From: Aspergillus flavus
Taxonomy: Eukaryota > Ascomycota > Eurotiomycetes > Eurotiales > Aspergillaceae
Reading direction: 5' to 3'
DNA: 64,000 nucleotides
Assembly (NCBI RefSeq): GCF_009017415.1
Contig: NC_092408.1
Location: forward strand, 434,001-498,000
In this document: piece by piece, positions 44,689 through 56,800 of the stretch
Position numbering within the stretch: the stretch's first letter is position 1
Layout: every line of letters begins with the position of its first letter
Notes under the pieces: model-generated
What the model saw: the letters and a program-made list of their open reading frames with translations, nothing else
Told to the model about the DNA's origin: nothing
Database searches by the model: none
Program-made: the position numbers and the translations under genes

Positions 44689-44981
44689 GGTTTCTCTTTC
44701 TTTTTCTCTCTTTCTCTATTTATCTATTCATTCATTAATCTGTCTAGTATTCTTGGGTTGGTTACGGATTGGGATTGGGCTGGTGGTCAGTTATTTTCTA
44801 TATTATTTTACGTATAGGACCAATGATTTATTTGAATGCTACAATTTGGTTACTTTCTTTTCCCCTGGTATGTATGGAAGTCGACGCTGCATTGAATTTC
44901 TAAATTACTAACTATGGCTTGATCTGGAGTTTGTTCTGTTATGGATCTATGTCACACATTCTATGGAATTTGATCCCGTGG

Positions 44982-46049
44982 TTACTGGCTTTCGGCCCAT
45001 CTCACCCATCTGCGAATACATTCATCCACACTCCTAATGGCTTCTTTTTGGGCCTTGATTTCGAACCATTCCTGGTGCTCTCTCCCACATTCCGAGCACT
45101 TGCCCATGTCGCGGACTCTATAGTCGTCTAGTTCGAGGTGAATCAGTCGTTCCACGCGGTGAACATATGGGACTTTTCTTCCCACTTCGAGGGCAGGTCC
45201 GCTGCTTGGGCCGGGCGATGAAGGCGTGTAGGGGTAATACCGAATCAGGGTGATGTGGTGATTGCATTGCTTGGTCCATTCGTTCATTCGACGCTGGACG
45301 TTGTTCGCCCGGCCTATCTTGAGGCGAATTGCACCAGGACTAAATTCGGTGGGCTTCGTGGTCAAAGCATTGAGATCTCTGGCCTTTTGGATGGCATTAT
45401 TTCCGCGATCATCATGCTTAGAGAATAAGGACGAGCCGACGTCTGTAGGCGGCGGCATCGATCTGGAAGAGTGGTCGGCAGGCGTGATCCAGAAGATGTA
45501 AATATAGCCGGGCTCATCTTTTTCCGACAGTGGTTTGGCAAGCTCCTCCGTAAGGGCGGAGCTGGCTTGAGGAGAAAGTGTTGGAGGGATCCAGCCTCCT
45601 TTTTGCGGCCTCTGAGCACTGGATGGCACCTGTTGCATCGATTGGGGTCTATTCTGTGAAGATGGACGCACTGGTCGCGGAGGAAGTGGTTCATTCTCTT
45701 CAATAATTTCGAAGCAACAGCAGAGTGTTCGCTTGGTTTTCTTCTTTGTCTTGAATGGCCGGTATCGGTTGGAGTTGTCCAGTGAGTCCCTGATATTGAG
45801 TCGCTCCATCAATGTATCAATACTTGATCTCGGGTGTAACTGTGAAGTGTTCGGCTTGTTGCCTGCCCCATTCGATACTGCCACTGCTTGATCCTTATGT
45901 TGCCAGCAATACATCATCTTTGTATCTGACAATGCACGGCGACATGGCTTACCACCTCCTGTGACGCCTTTACATGTTGTAGCGGGATCAAGCGAGTCAG
46001 TGCGGGTTACATTAGCAAGAGCCTCGGGGGAATTTGCGAAAAGAGGCAT
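44982..46049 (-). CDS. T5orf172 / DUF1766 (GIY-YIG superfamily) domain protein, Mug113-like (355 aa)
   Basis: Intronless; start chosen at MPLFANSPEALANVT because the upstream frame has no ATG. The N-terminal CKGVTGGGKPCRRALS with CWQHKDQ is a small Cys/His motif common in this fungal family. A basic patch RPFKTKKKTKRTLCCCF and a long Pro/Gln linker follow. The C-terminal half is the T5orf172 domain: GYIYIFWITPAD, RLKIGRANNVQRRMNEWTKQ and VPYVHRVERLIHLELDDYR, with KCSECGREHQEWFEI. These are the GIY-YIG-like elements (YIY, KIGR, E). Homologues include S. pombe Mug113, upregulated in meiosis. The biochemical role is unknown. Confidence 0.8.
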   Translation of the reverse strand: MPLFANSPEALANVTRTDSLDPATTCKGVTGGGKPCRRALSDTKMMYCWQHKDQAVAVSNGAGNKPNTSQLHPRSSIDTLMERLNIRDSLDNSNRYRPFKTKKKTKRTLCCCFEIIEENEPLPPRPVRPSSQNRPQSMQQVPSSAQRPQKGGWIPPTLSPQASSALTEELAKPLSEKDEPGYIYIFWITPADHSSRSMPPPTDVGSSLFSKHDDRGNNAIQKARDLNALTTKPTEFSPGAIRLKIGRANNVQRRMNEWTKQCNHHITLIRYYPYTPSSPGPSSGPALEVGRKVPYVHRVERLIHLELDDYRVRDMGKCSECGREHQEWFEIKAQKEAIRSVDECIRRWVRWAESQ

Positions 46050-46694
46050 TCTATCTGTTCCAAAACTAAGACTCGTCAAAACAATTGAGATGCGAAAAAG
46101 GAGGAAAGTAGTTAGAACACAAAGAGTTTTTGCGGTGGAGAGTTTAGGGGGTTTCAAGGCTGCGGGGGGGGGGCCAACTAAACAGAACTATATAAAGGGC
46201 AGCGCATTCAGCTCAGCCATACTCCGTATTGTGGGCCTGATCGGAAGTCAAAGATCCATCTTTAGACTCTGGAGCGAAGCGAGGTGAGCGGAACATCAAA
46301 TCTAGGAGCAAACGAGCTTCCAGATTGGTCAAAGTTGATGCTGATCTGTACACCGCCCCAGTGGCTAGAGATCGTGCATGATGACCCACTTTACAAAGAA
46401 GAACAAGTGGTTCTTTTTGTCCAGTGGTGTGTTATTGTAAGCGCTGGAACAATGCGTTGCCTGTCTTAATAGGCACCATTATGACAAGACAGGCACAAAC
46501 ATGATGGATTGTGCCTGAGCCACTGCCCTATGGGGCACTCACACATATGTTGCTGACATAGCCCTGTTGTGCGTCTACATCAGTTTTTCGAGCCTCACTT
46601 TGGACTTGATATTTATTTTTACTTGGACAAATCCAAACCCAATTATTCGTATTCGTTGCATTGTCCACGTTGCGACAACTGTAACACCTGGTAT
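46050..46694. other. Intergenic region, no gene
   Basis: Contains a G10 run near 46169 and TACTCCGTA at 46220-46228, about 170 bp upstream of the T5orf172 gene start. No coding frame supported. Confidence 0.55.
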
Positions 46695-49600
46695 CTACCC
46701 AATATAATCGAAACCAGATCCACGGCATTTCACCCAGAAAGAACGCGTCAATTGGCTCGTCTGGGCTTTTGCGCCCCTGGCAGCTAACAGCGACGCAAGA
46801 AAACGCTGTCTCTCCTCGGGTGACACAGCAGGGCCCTGGTTCTGGTTCGTTTGGTCAATACCTAAATCCGCTAAGGCAGTTGCGAGATGCGGACGAGCTA
46901 GTCCTTGCTGTTTGAAGATGAGCCGTCGGAGCACCTCACAGAGATGTTCAAGGTCGGAACGAGCACATCGCCCGGCGACCTGAGATGCCAGTATGCGGCA
47001 AAGAGCGGGAATACTGTCTCTGAGCGCTCTCTGTACAGCTTCTTCCTCGTAAGGAAGGTTCAGCACGCCTACCCAGAATTGGGAGGCAGAGCGAAGGGGG
47101 AGTGGCTCTGGGCCTTGCAAGGAAAGGAGTGTGAAGTTTAAAATCGCTTGGAGTACTGGTGGACGCTGACGGGCACCATCAACATGACCAGCTCCTGCCT
47201 GATTGGAATCCTGGGGTACGGCGGTGAGAGCAAAGAGAAAGGGGTGATACTTGGGGAGTAGGCGAGTGAGAAAGTCGATGCCACTGTTCGCAACCTCAGG
47301 GTCGTAGAACTCTGGCTTCTCATGCATCCAGCAAAAGGTCTCATATACATTGACAATCAGGGCAACAGTCTCTTCACGGATACGTTGTGGATGTGCACTG
47401 TGAGAGGCTAAGAATGCCGAGGCCGTGCCCATAACCATATCCGTGCCAGCACTCCCTAAAGGTATACTCTTCACGAAATTGACTGTCACCATCGGTGGAA
47501 AGACATAAGGACCACTGTTCTCGGTAAAACCAGCCTTCAGTATGTCGCATGCTGCTTCGATGATGGTCACGTCTAAGGGAAAGTCGGTCATTAGAAGCTG
47601 CATGCATTGCATTATTAGGTTCTGCGATACAGCCCCATTACCCGTATTCCAAAAGGTCGGTGGATACGGGTCCCCGTTTCCACCGTCAAGAGTATCTAAA
47701 ATAATTTCGCCGTCTGTTCTGAGTCCTTTTCCAATACTCGCAACGCAACGGAGAACTAACTGACCGCGGCAGCGAGCAGGCTCCACCAACCCGCGAGAGG
47801 CTTCATCTCGTGCCAGCTCTGCCTGCTCCTGGAAGAATTTCAGTATTCGCTCAAGGAACTGTGCTTTCTCGTTATCAGTAGGTAAAGTTTGCACGATAGC
47901 AGCGATTCCCTCTAGAACTTTCTCCATGGTGGAAGCAGTGGCTGTAGGCTTGAAGCGAAATCGCTCGAACTGATCCATGAACGCTGGAAGCTCGAATGTT
48001 AGAGCATTGCGGCATGATTTGCAAAGATGCGATATAGATTTGGATGCTACAGAAGCACATGATGCAACGTCCAGTGATGCGAAAAGGAACGTTAGTACGC
48101 GAGGAAGTAAGGCATGTGTGCGTTCAAAGTATGACTGATATTTCCCAAGCATGTCCACTAGCGTCTGCCGAGGTTTGTCGGGAATCATTGCAACGTCCCC
48201 TGTACATAATTGAGCAAATTCATCACAGAAGAATATTGCGTTTAAACATGCGTCTGCATGCTGATTCTCGTCGACAGCCTCTGAAAGTTGAGCCATGCAG
48301 AATATTGCGGCCTCGAATGTTCTCCAGTCCTGCTGCACTAGAGATGATTTTGCTCGTTCCTGAAACACTTGAACTAACTCAAGACCTAACATAGGATAGA
48401 TTGCTAGGAGGAAGTCGCAGACGTCGCGGCGAAAAGCGCCAAATTCACTGCGATCATCATCGCCCCATTCTTGTAGCTCTTCTGGACTTGGATATTTGAG
48501 TTTCTCAAAGCAATCCATAGCTGCACGAGCAAGATTGCGTTTAGCGGGATCAAGCCCTTCTTCTTCTTCTTCTTCTGTATCCAAGTATATCTCTTGGAGA
48601 TCATCTGCAACTTCAGTCCACCACTCAAGGACCAACGGCGATGCTGAATCATCCACTGCTGCATATCCAGGGGCTTGGAAGAGTGTGTGGAGAAGGGCCA
48701 GAACTTTCTCATGTTCAGAATTCAAGGGTTGAATCAAAAGCTCCCTTTGCTTGAGTGTTGCGTACGCTAATAGAAGTTCCAAGAAGGTCATATTCTCATC
48801 TTCAAAATCGGCATCCATTATGGAAGCGATATGGGCCGTGCCAAGATCACTGATGATATATTCCAATATAGAGTAGAGATGGTCTTGGCTAAATATACTG
48901 TCTCGCCAATCTATTAATTCAACCAGGACCTGCATTGCAGTCTTAGATAAACTGGGAACTTTCAAACTTTGGATCACGTAGCCAGTGGCAGGAGCAAGCT
49001 GAGTGGCACGTATTGTGTCGCGAAGTTGAAGTGCATTACGGACTAAGGCCCATGACTAAAGTTCTGACGTTAGAAGAGCTCCCTTGGATAGGTATGGGCA
49101 TGCTTACTTGGTAGGAGTTGATGGCCTCGACACCTGGAGCGCCATCAGATATAGAGTGACCGGAAGATTCTTGCTGCAGCATATGACGGAGAACGAACTC
49201 AACTAGAAGAAAAGCATGTTTGATATTTTCAGAGGCCCGGTTACTGTCCCCATTTCGCCGTGACTCCGGACTCCATCTATTGATTTCCTCCGCCAGTATG
49301 TTAGAAAAGTATAATAAGCTGACAACCTGCCTTTCGGACATGGCAGGAAGAACAGCATCTTGCAGGTCAAAAGACTGACACTGCTCCTCCGAGAGATGCT
49401 TTCCATTTGCTAAAGAAGCCGCTAGGTTCCAAAGAGCTTGATTCCAGGGAGCATTGGGCTTTAGGAAGATGGTTGCTAGACTGGAAGCCAACTTGCGTAC
49501 CACCAGAGGGCGCTCTCCCCCATTTACTAAGAGAACATAGTGATCAATAAGTCGCCCGAGAAGCTCTCGAGCCTCGTCTTCATTTAATTGTTGCCTGCAA

Positions 49601-49962
49601 CCGACACCAGTAAGTCAGGATATTCAATTGCGACAAGGGTATACCACTTCACGTACCAATCCTGGTTAATCTTGACTGTAAATGTTAAGGCCCCGAAGAA
49701 TCTCAGGTCAGTACTTTCATCACTGAGGAGATTATTAGCAATGAGCCATGCCTGGGGGCCTTTCTGGAGTATCTGCAGGTGCTCCTGGATAGCTTTGATC
49801 TTGGCGGGGTTGCCGGTATTTGCTGGATCATAAAGCTGCGACACCAGCTAGGCATTGTTAGAGATTGAACAGGAAGTGGAAACTATGGGCCAAGCATACT
49901 GTCCTCGCCTCATTAATGAGGACTTGTACATCAGAGCTTTGGCCCGGGACGTCCACAGACAT
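46695..49962 (-). CDS. Importin-13/Kap122-type karyopherin (1033 aa)
   Basis: Nuclear transport receptor of the importin-beta superfamily. Exons 49962-49900, 49847-49657, 49594-49108 and 49055-46695 sum to 3102 nt. The N-terminal importin-beta domain is clear: IQEHLQILQKGPQAWLIANN then STDLRFFGALTFTVKINQDW, and LVVRKLASSLATIFLKPNAP. The remainder is continuous HEAT-like helices, for example FLLAIYPMLGLELVQVFQER and SVASKSISHLCKSCRNALTF. The C-terminal helix RSFWVKCRGSGFDY is conserved in fungal members. Length matches Pdr6/Kap122 and importin 13 (about 960-1080). An acidic insert TEEEEEEGLDP lies in mid-protein. It is divergent from the aminopeptidase gene, 833 bp apart. Confidence 0.85.
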
Positions 49963-50795
49963 GGCCGAAGCACTTGAAGCCTTGCTGTAGTGGATAAGAA
50001 ACGGGTATAGATTGGCTCAAATAGCTGTAAAGGGGCGTCACGTGCTGATAACACTACCGGCGTAAATGTAAGGCGGTGAAGAAGTGGGATGGAGGGGAAG
50101 TTAAAGGCAGTGTTTAACTAGAATATGAGAGGGGAAGAGGACATCTGAAAGGAAGACATTAGTCGGTATGTATGTACCATGTGACAAGGGCTATTTGAGG
50201 ATCTATATGGCGTTCTGGTCGCGTTGTTATGGAGCCATGGGATAAGCCTGTCATTTCCGGTCTATTCAACAACGGAAACTCCCTGGTTGCAGGAGGTAAT
50301 TTAGCGAGAAGTGGTCAGCCAAAGAGGTGGTTGGAGACTTATTATCTTTTCACCTGCAAGTGAGAAAAGTAGCGTCTGTATTCTGATGTTCTACCCGAAG
50401 ATGACGGAATAGGGTCACGGACCTGTATTGTACAGTAATGGAGCTATGTAAAAAAAAAAAAAAAAAAAAAGTCGGTAAGTGACGGTAATTGTCGGGAATC
50501 CCTGCTGGTAGGTAATGTAATGATGGTCCAACACTGGTGGTGCTACACTGCAGCTACAGCTCCTAAACCCAGACTAATCATCTTGTTGGTCCATATCTCC
50601 ACGGCTGCCATTCTAACATTGCACACACGACCTTCTCTTAACCACTATAATTATACCTAACCCTCAACCCCACCCTTTTCTTTCACAACCCTCGCAGCCT
50701 CGTGTAACATTTCGGGGTCTTGTATTTGTCGTCTGCGATTTCGAGATACCCTTGACTCGGGCACCTGCATCCTTCTGTTCAGACCTCGCTCGTCG
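49963..50795. promoter_or_regulatory. Divergent promoter region with poly-A tract
   Basis: Between the karyopherin and aminopeptidase P starts. A 21-nt A run lies at 50450-50470. Pyrimidine-rich leader sequence precedes 50796. Confidence 0.55.
50450..50470. repeat. Poly-A tract, 21 nt
   Basis: Uninterrupted A run in the divergent promoter, a possible nucleosome-excluding element. Confidence 0.85.
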
Positions 50796-53306
50796 ATGCT
50801 TTTTTCTCGCCCTCCAATTCGTTCTCCGTGGATATCAGCGTTTCGATCGGCTAGCCAGCTACCCCTCTCTCGCCCCAGGTTCTTTTCTATCTCTTTATCT
50901 CGCTATTCAGTCGACATGGAGACCGTGAACACCTCCGAACGTCTTTCGAGACTCAGAGAGTTGATGCAGGAACACAAGGTCGATGTATACAGTATGACAT
51001 CATCCCACTGCGTTTAGTTGATGTACTTCAATACTTACTCTTGTCAAAGTTGTCCCATCTGAAGATAGTCATCAGTCGGAGTATATTGCTCCATGCGACG
51101 GCCGCCGAGGTTAGAATTGCGTCCTTGAACCTTGCCTTTCATCTTTCCGACACAAACTTCCCAATCCTCTACCATCGGTCGTCGTATAGCTCACACTAGA
51201 CACAGAATTCATCTCTGGTTTCTCCGGTTCCGCTGGAACTGCCATTGTTTCTCTGAGCAAAGCCGCTCTGTCCACTGATGGGCGATATTTCAACCAGGCT
51301 TCAAAACAGCTTGACAACAACTGGCAGCTCCTAAAGCGTGGTGTCGAAGGCTTTCCTACATGGCAGGAATGGTATGATCTGTCGTGCATATATGGTTTGC
51401 TCAGAATCTTTGGACTTAGTATGTGGTTAGGACTACCGAACAGGCCGAAGGCGGTAAGGTCGTTGGTGTCGACCCAGCTTTGATCACAGCGTGTGAGTGA
51501 TTTACCTTGTTCTTGCTAGCTCGTTATTCGAGAAGCTAAGTTTTCACAGCTGGTGCCCGTAGCCTGTCGGAAACCCTCAAGAAAAATGGCTCGACACTGG
51601 TGGGTGTTCAGCAGAATTTGGTTGATCTAGTTTGGGGCAAGGACCGGCCTGCTCCCCCGAGGGAGAAGGTAAGGGTTCATCCGGAAAAGTACGCTGGAAA
51701 GAGCTTCCAGGAAAAGATTAGCGAACTCCGCAAAGAGCTGGAGTCGAGAAAATCGGCCGGATTCATCGTTTGTACTGCTACCTAGTTACCTTACACCGAA
51801 GTCTTTGGTGGCTAACAAGTGATAACAGCAATGCTCGATGAAATTGCGTGGCTGTTCAACTTAAGAGGCAGCGAGTGAGTTTATAAATAAGCCCAACTTC
51901 TGGATGCCAATTTACTTACAACTATATCTCAGCATTCCTTATAATCCGGTGTTCTTCTCTTTTGCCACCATCACACCTACAACTACGGAGCTTTATGTCG
52001 ACGCTGACAAGCTGACGCCGGAGGTAACAGCTCATCTGGGTCAAGACGTTGTGATCAAGCCATATGATGCCATCTATGCCGACGCGAAGGCCCTCAGTGA
52101 GACAAGAAAGCAAGAAGCGGGAGAAACGGCCTCTAAGTTTTTGTTGTCCAATAAAGCTTCATGGGCACTTAGCCTTAGCCTTGGAGGCGAGGGACAGGTC
52201 GAGGAAGTCCGTAGCCCCATTGGCGATGCTAAAGCAGTGAAGAATGATGTGGAACTCGCGGGCATGCGGGCATGCCACATCCGCGACGGTGCCGCGCTAA
52301 CAGAATACTTCGCCTGGCTCGAGAACGAACTAGTCAACAAGAAATCGACTCTTGACGAAGTGGACGCCGCAGACAAACTAGAGCAGATCAGATCTAAGCA
52401 CGACCTCTTTGTCGGTCTTTCGTTTGACACTATCTCCTCTACAGGCCCTAACGGAGCGGTTATCCACTATAAACCGGAAAAGGGAAGTTGCTCTATCATT
52501 GATCCAAATGCCATATACCTCTGCGATTCTGGTGCTCAATACCTGGATGGAACCACGGATGTTACCAGAACGTTCCATTTCGGACAACCTACCGAGCTCG
52601 AGAAGAAGGCCTTCACATTGGTTCTCAAGGGCGTGATTGGTCTGGATACCGCTGTGTTCCCTAAGGGTACGAGTGGGTTTGCACTTGATGTGCTCGCCAG
52701 ACAGTACCTCTGGAAGGAGGGACTTGATTACTTGCATGGAACCGGGCACGGAATCGGCTCCTATTTGGTAAGCAAGTCAGCTTTTGCGAGTTTGATATAA
52801 AATACTTATCAAGCTGTAGAATGTACACGAGGGACCAATTGGTGTCGGCACCCGTGTTCAGTACACCGAGGTCCCTATAGCACCTGGAAACGTCATCTCT
52901 GATGGTATGCTACTCTGGCCTTGTCCTGTGAGAATCTGTCTACTAACTACAGCAGAGCCTGGTTTCTACGAGGACGGCAAGTTTGGTATTCGGATAGAGA
53001 GTAAGCCTTCAAGTGACACGGATTCTCATCCAAACCCCATACTGACCTGCCGTAACAGATGTTATCATGGCGCGTGAGGTGCAAACCACGCACAAGTTTG
53101 GGGATAAACCGTGGCTAGGCTTCGAGCATGTCACAATGGCCCCTATTGGTCGCAATTTGATCGAGCCATCTCTTCTCAGTGATGCTGAGCTCAAATGGGT
53201 GAATGACTACCACCGAGAGATCTGGGAGAAGACCCACCACTTCTTCGAGAACGATGAATACACACGCAGCTGGCTCCAGCGGGAAACACAGCCCATCTCT
53301 AAATGA
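50796..53306 (+). CDS. ampp: Xaa-Pro aminopeptidase P
   Basis: Dinuclear-metal M24B peptidase that removes an N-terminal residue preceding proline. Ten exons: 50796-50991, 51050-51109, 51206-51371, 51431-51492, 51550-51771, 51829-51874, 51933-52767, 52820-52904, 52956-53000 and 53059-53306; 654 residues, the usual length in Aspergillus. [20 protein letters not shown] and [11 protein letters not shown] mark the N-terminal domain. Metal ligands are visible in [20 protein letters not shown] (two Asp), HGTGHGIG (His) and EPGFYE (Glu). The first 40 residues are Arg/Ser-rich without acids ([20 protein letters not shown]), like a mitochondrial presequence. A second ATG at 50916 ([13 protein letters not shown]) would give a cytosolic form. 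The acceptor at 52952/52955 is a NAGNAG pair that could add one Ala. Confidence 0.95.
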
Positions 53307-53859
53307 GCTAGCGAGCTGAAACAACGGCGGGCAGTAAACTATAATTGTTATTAGGACCCTTATAGTCTAATAGAAATCACATAGACGTGTTTCTATCCTA
53401 GCAATCCAATGGAATTTATCGAAGTAGAATCATGTGCCTCGTAAGACTTGTACGGAGTATTGCGCAGAATTCTAAGGGAGAATGCAGTTCGTAGCGGAAT
53501 GTGGCTGACCGAACGGGATTTAAATGCACTTTAATGTGGAGAACCCGTGAGCCAACGACACCTTAGGTATAGCTGTCCGATGCAAGTGACTTGCCGCCCT
53601 GTCACGATCCCTTCGAACCCCAACGTCTTGTTGGATTTGCGCCATACTTATCTAGCATATATGCAGTGACCTGCTTCGAATCCACCAAGTTCTATGTCGC
53701 GAGGACGATCATGATTGTTTTCTCCTGCCTGATCTCTCAACGTCATCGCTAAGCTTGCTTGCCGACTCCACGAAGCTCAATTACCTTCCGTGCCCCGTTA
53801 CGAATCCTCTTAATTCTCCGCCCTGCATATCTAATATCCGCTAATTACAGACATCTGGT
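53307..53859. other. Intergenic region upstream of SEC8
   Basis: Holds the aminopeptidase 3' UTR and SEC8 promoter. TACGGAGTA occurs at 53451-53459. No gene seen. Confidence 0.6.
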
Positions 53860-56800
53860 ATGAGTGGCCGAGGAGGTTACGCCAACGGATACGGGTACCC
53901 CGACACCAGCCGATATGACCGCACTGATGGAGGTTATGGCAACAGCAGCAATCTGGCTGTGAACAGCTACGGAGGTGGACGAGAGCGTCGGCCAGGGGGC
54001 TATGGTGGATTTTACCCTGAGACGCCGCAGCAACCTGGGTTGTCGCCGTCCCAATCACCCGACCGACGCCGCGAAAGACCGGATTGGGATCGAGATCACG
54101 AATATTCATCATCACGCTCACGTACGCGGGAACGGGATGGGAACCCCGAGAGAAGGCTACAGAGTTCGTCGCGAGATGGCCGGCCTCGAGGAGACGATAG
54201 CCGGTTGCCTGATAGCAGCCGGGAGAAAGATCCAAATATCCCTAGCAATAACTCGGCTGGATCTCAGGCTGTTGAAGGTTTGTATATGATTTTTCTGGCC
54301 CTTTACCCTTCATGGGTTTCAAATACCTTTGTCCTCCTACTAACTCTTACCCATGTTCATCACAGAGGTTCTGCAGTCTATCCAACAAGAATGGGGTCTC
54401 GTAGCCTCGGACGAATGCGTCCCAGTTCAGGTAGCTTTACAATTAATGGACACGAGTACTCTGGGGAAAGCCGATCGCGAACCCGAATTTTTGGATGTGC
54501 ATAATCGAATCCAAAAGACTTTGAAATCTGTCGTTAACGGTAGGTCATCGCGAGTTATTGTCTAGTATGGATTTGTGCTAAGGAAACTATTACCAGAACA
54601 TCACCAGGGCTTTAACAGCTCAATCGGTACTTACCACAAGATTCAATCAAGTATTCAAAGCTCCCAAGGTCGGGTTCGTAACTTGAAGCATGCTCTGGAG
54701 CAGGCTAAGTCGGGGTTACTGTCGACTAAGCCCGAACTCAAAGACCTAGCGACGTCTTCTCAGAAGTACGACGATATTATCCAGTTGTTTAGTCAAATCC
54801 AAGAGATTCAATCTCTTCCGGAGAAGCTGGAGTCGCGAATTTCTGATAAGCGATTTCTCGCCGCCGTTGAGGTACTTCACGATGCTTTCCGCCTCTTACG
54901 GCGCTCTGAACTAGACAATATCGGCGCTCTCGCAGATATTCGCGCCTACTTCACTAATCAAGAAATATCACTCACAGATATACTGGTAGAAGAGTTGCAC
55001 GATCATTTATATCTTAAATCACCTTATTGCTCGAATCGATGGAAACCACCAACCCCGGAGGGGGAGAACAACAGTGCAAGTCAATCCGGATGGGCTGGCG
55101 CATCTTGGGACAGACCTGTTTACACTTTCCTTGCGAAGCTGGACGCTTCGGCCCCCATGGTGGAGGATGCTTCTCGCAACCCAGAAGCTGACACGTTCTA
55201 CTATATCCGACTCCTAATCGAAGCATTGAATAAAATGGGCCATTTGGATATCGCTGTCGACCGGATTGAACAGCGGCTTCCAGTTGAACTCTTTGCAGTA
55301 GTTGACAAAACAAACGCGGAAGTTGATACTCGCTATCCAAACTTAACTCGTGGCTTTGCAGCAAAGGAAAGCAAGACACACCTACCGACTGAAACAATCG
55401 AGAACCGCGGGCATGTCCTATCTGAGTTTCTGTGGACCTTGTATGCCAAATTCGAATCTATTGCCGAAGGTCATCGCGTTGTCCATGATGTCATCGCAGC
55501 GATTGTTGAACGTGAAGGCATTCCTAAAAGCAGCGCCCTTGCAGGGGGCTTCAAAGAGCTGTGGAAACTCTACCAGAGTGAGGTAGGTAGCTGAACATGG
55601 CCTCCTTAACAGTACCTTCATTGGATTTGCCTAACTTATGTGACAGATTCGATCCCTCATGCATGATTATCTAGCGACTGATGGAGAGTCATCCCTCCGA
55701 CCAGGAGGCGAAGACGACTCCAAGCGCCATCTTTACTCAGGCTACAGAGATAAGAGCAAGGTGTGTACAACGAAGTATAATTTACCGTGTACCCTCACTT
55801 ACGGTATTAGAAAATGTTCAAATTGTCCGAGACGGACGGGTCGACGGAAATGAAAACCGAACAAAATGAATTAGATGAAATTCTTCGCTCTTCCGTCCCA
55901 GGCCTAGTGTCGAAGACACGACAGAAAACTACCCCGAACGGAAATCCGGATTCCAAGCAAGGAAATTCAGGTACTGGTCATAAGATTCTCATTGAACCAA
56001 GTGTATTCAACATGAGTATCCTTCTTCCACCTTCACTCTCTTTCATTCAACGCTTAAAGGAAATTGTACCCGTGGATTCCGACATTGCTATGAGTACTTT
56101 GACATCCTTCTTGGATGACTTTATGGTCAATGTGTTCCTCCCTCAACTTGATGAGACGGTCACAGATCTCTGCATGCTGAGCTACATTACACCAGATGCA
56201 TTTACAGAAGATCCCCAATGGTTGGCGGTATCTCCGCGTCCAGTCTTTAAGGTAAGCTATTAACATCCCAATGCACCAAGGCTTCTCTAACATTGGGTGC
56301 ATTAGGGTACGGTTAAATTCATGTCCATCATCCGCGAGTTCAGCAAAATGCTGTCTAGTATTCCCCATGACCAAGCATTCACACAACTACTAATCACACA
56401 AATCGTGAATTATTATGATAAGTGCTGCGGGTGGTACAGAGGTAAGGACCGAAAATTTTACTTCTTGACACTCTTTTCTGATTTCATGTATAAGCCATCG
56501 TGACGAAAATCTCCCCTCGTGACAATGGTGAATTTCGACTGAAGGCCGCTGCGCAATATGCCAAATCGGGTGACATCCACGATGTAGTCAGTGAGCTATG
56601 GAAAACAGAAGCAAACAACAAGGAGGAGCTCGTAGACAAGGTGAATATGATCTTTGAGGAAGGATGCAATTGCCACTGACTACTTCTCAGGAAACCGAAC
56701 TTCTCCTCGAACACACTAGTAAAGTGCCTTTGGAGCCGTACGATATCATCTCCGACCCTAAGACCGTTATGGCTCTCTCTCTTCTATACAATAGCACGGT

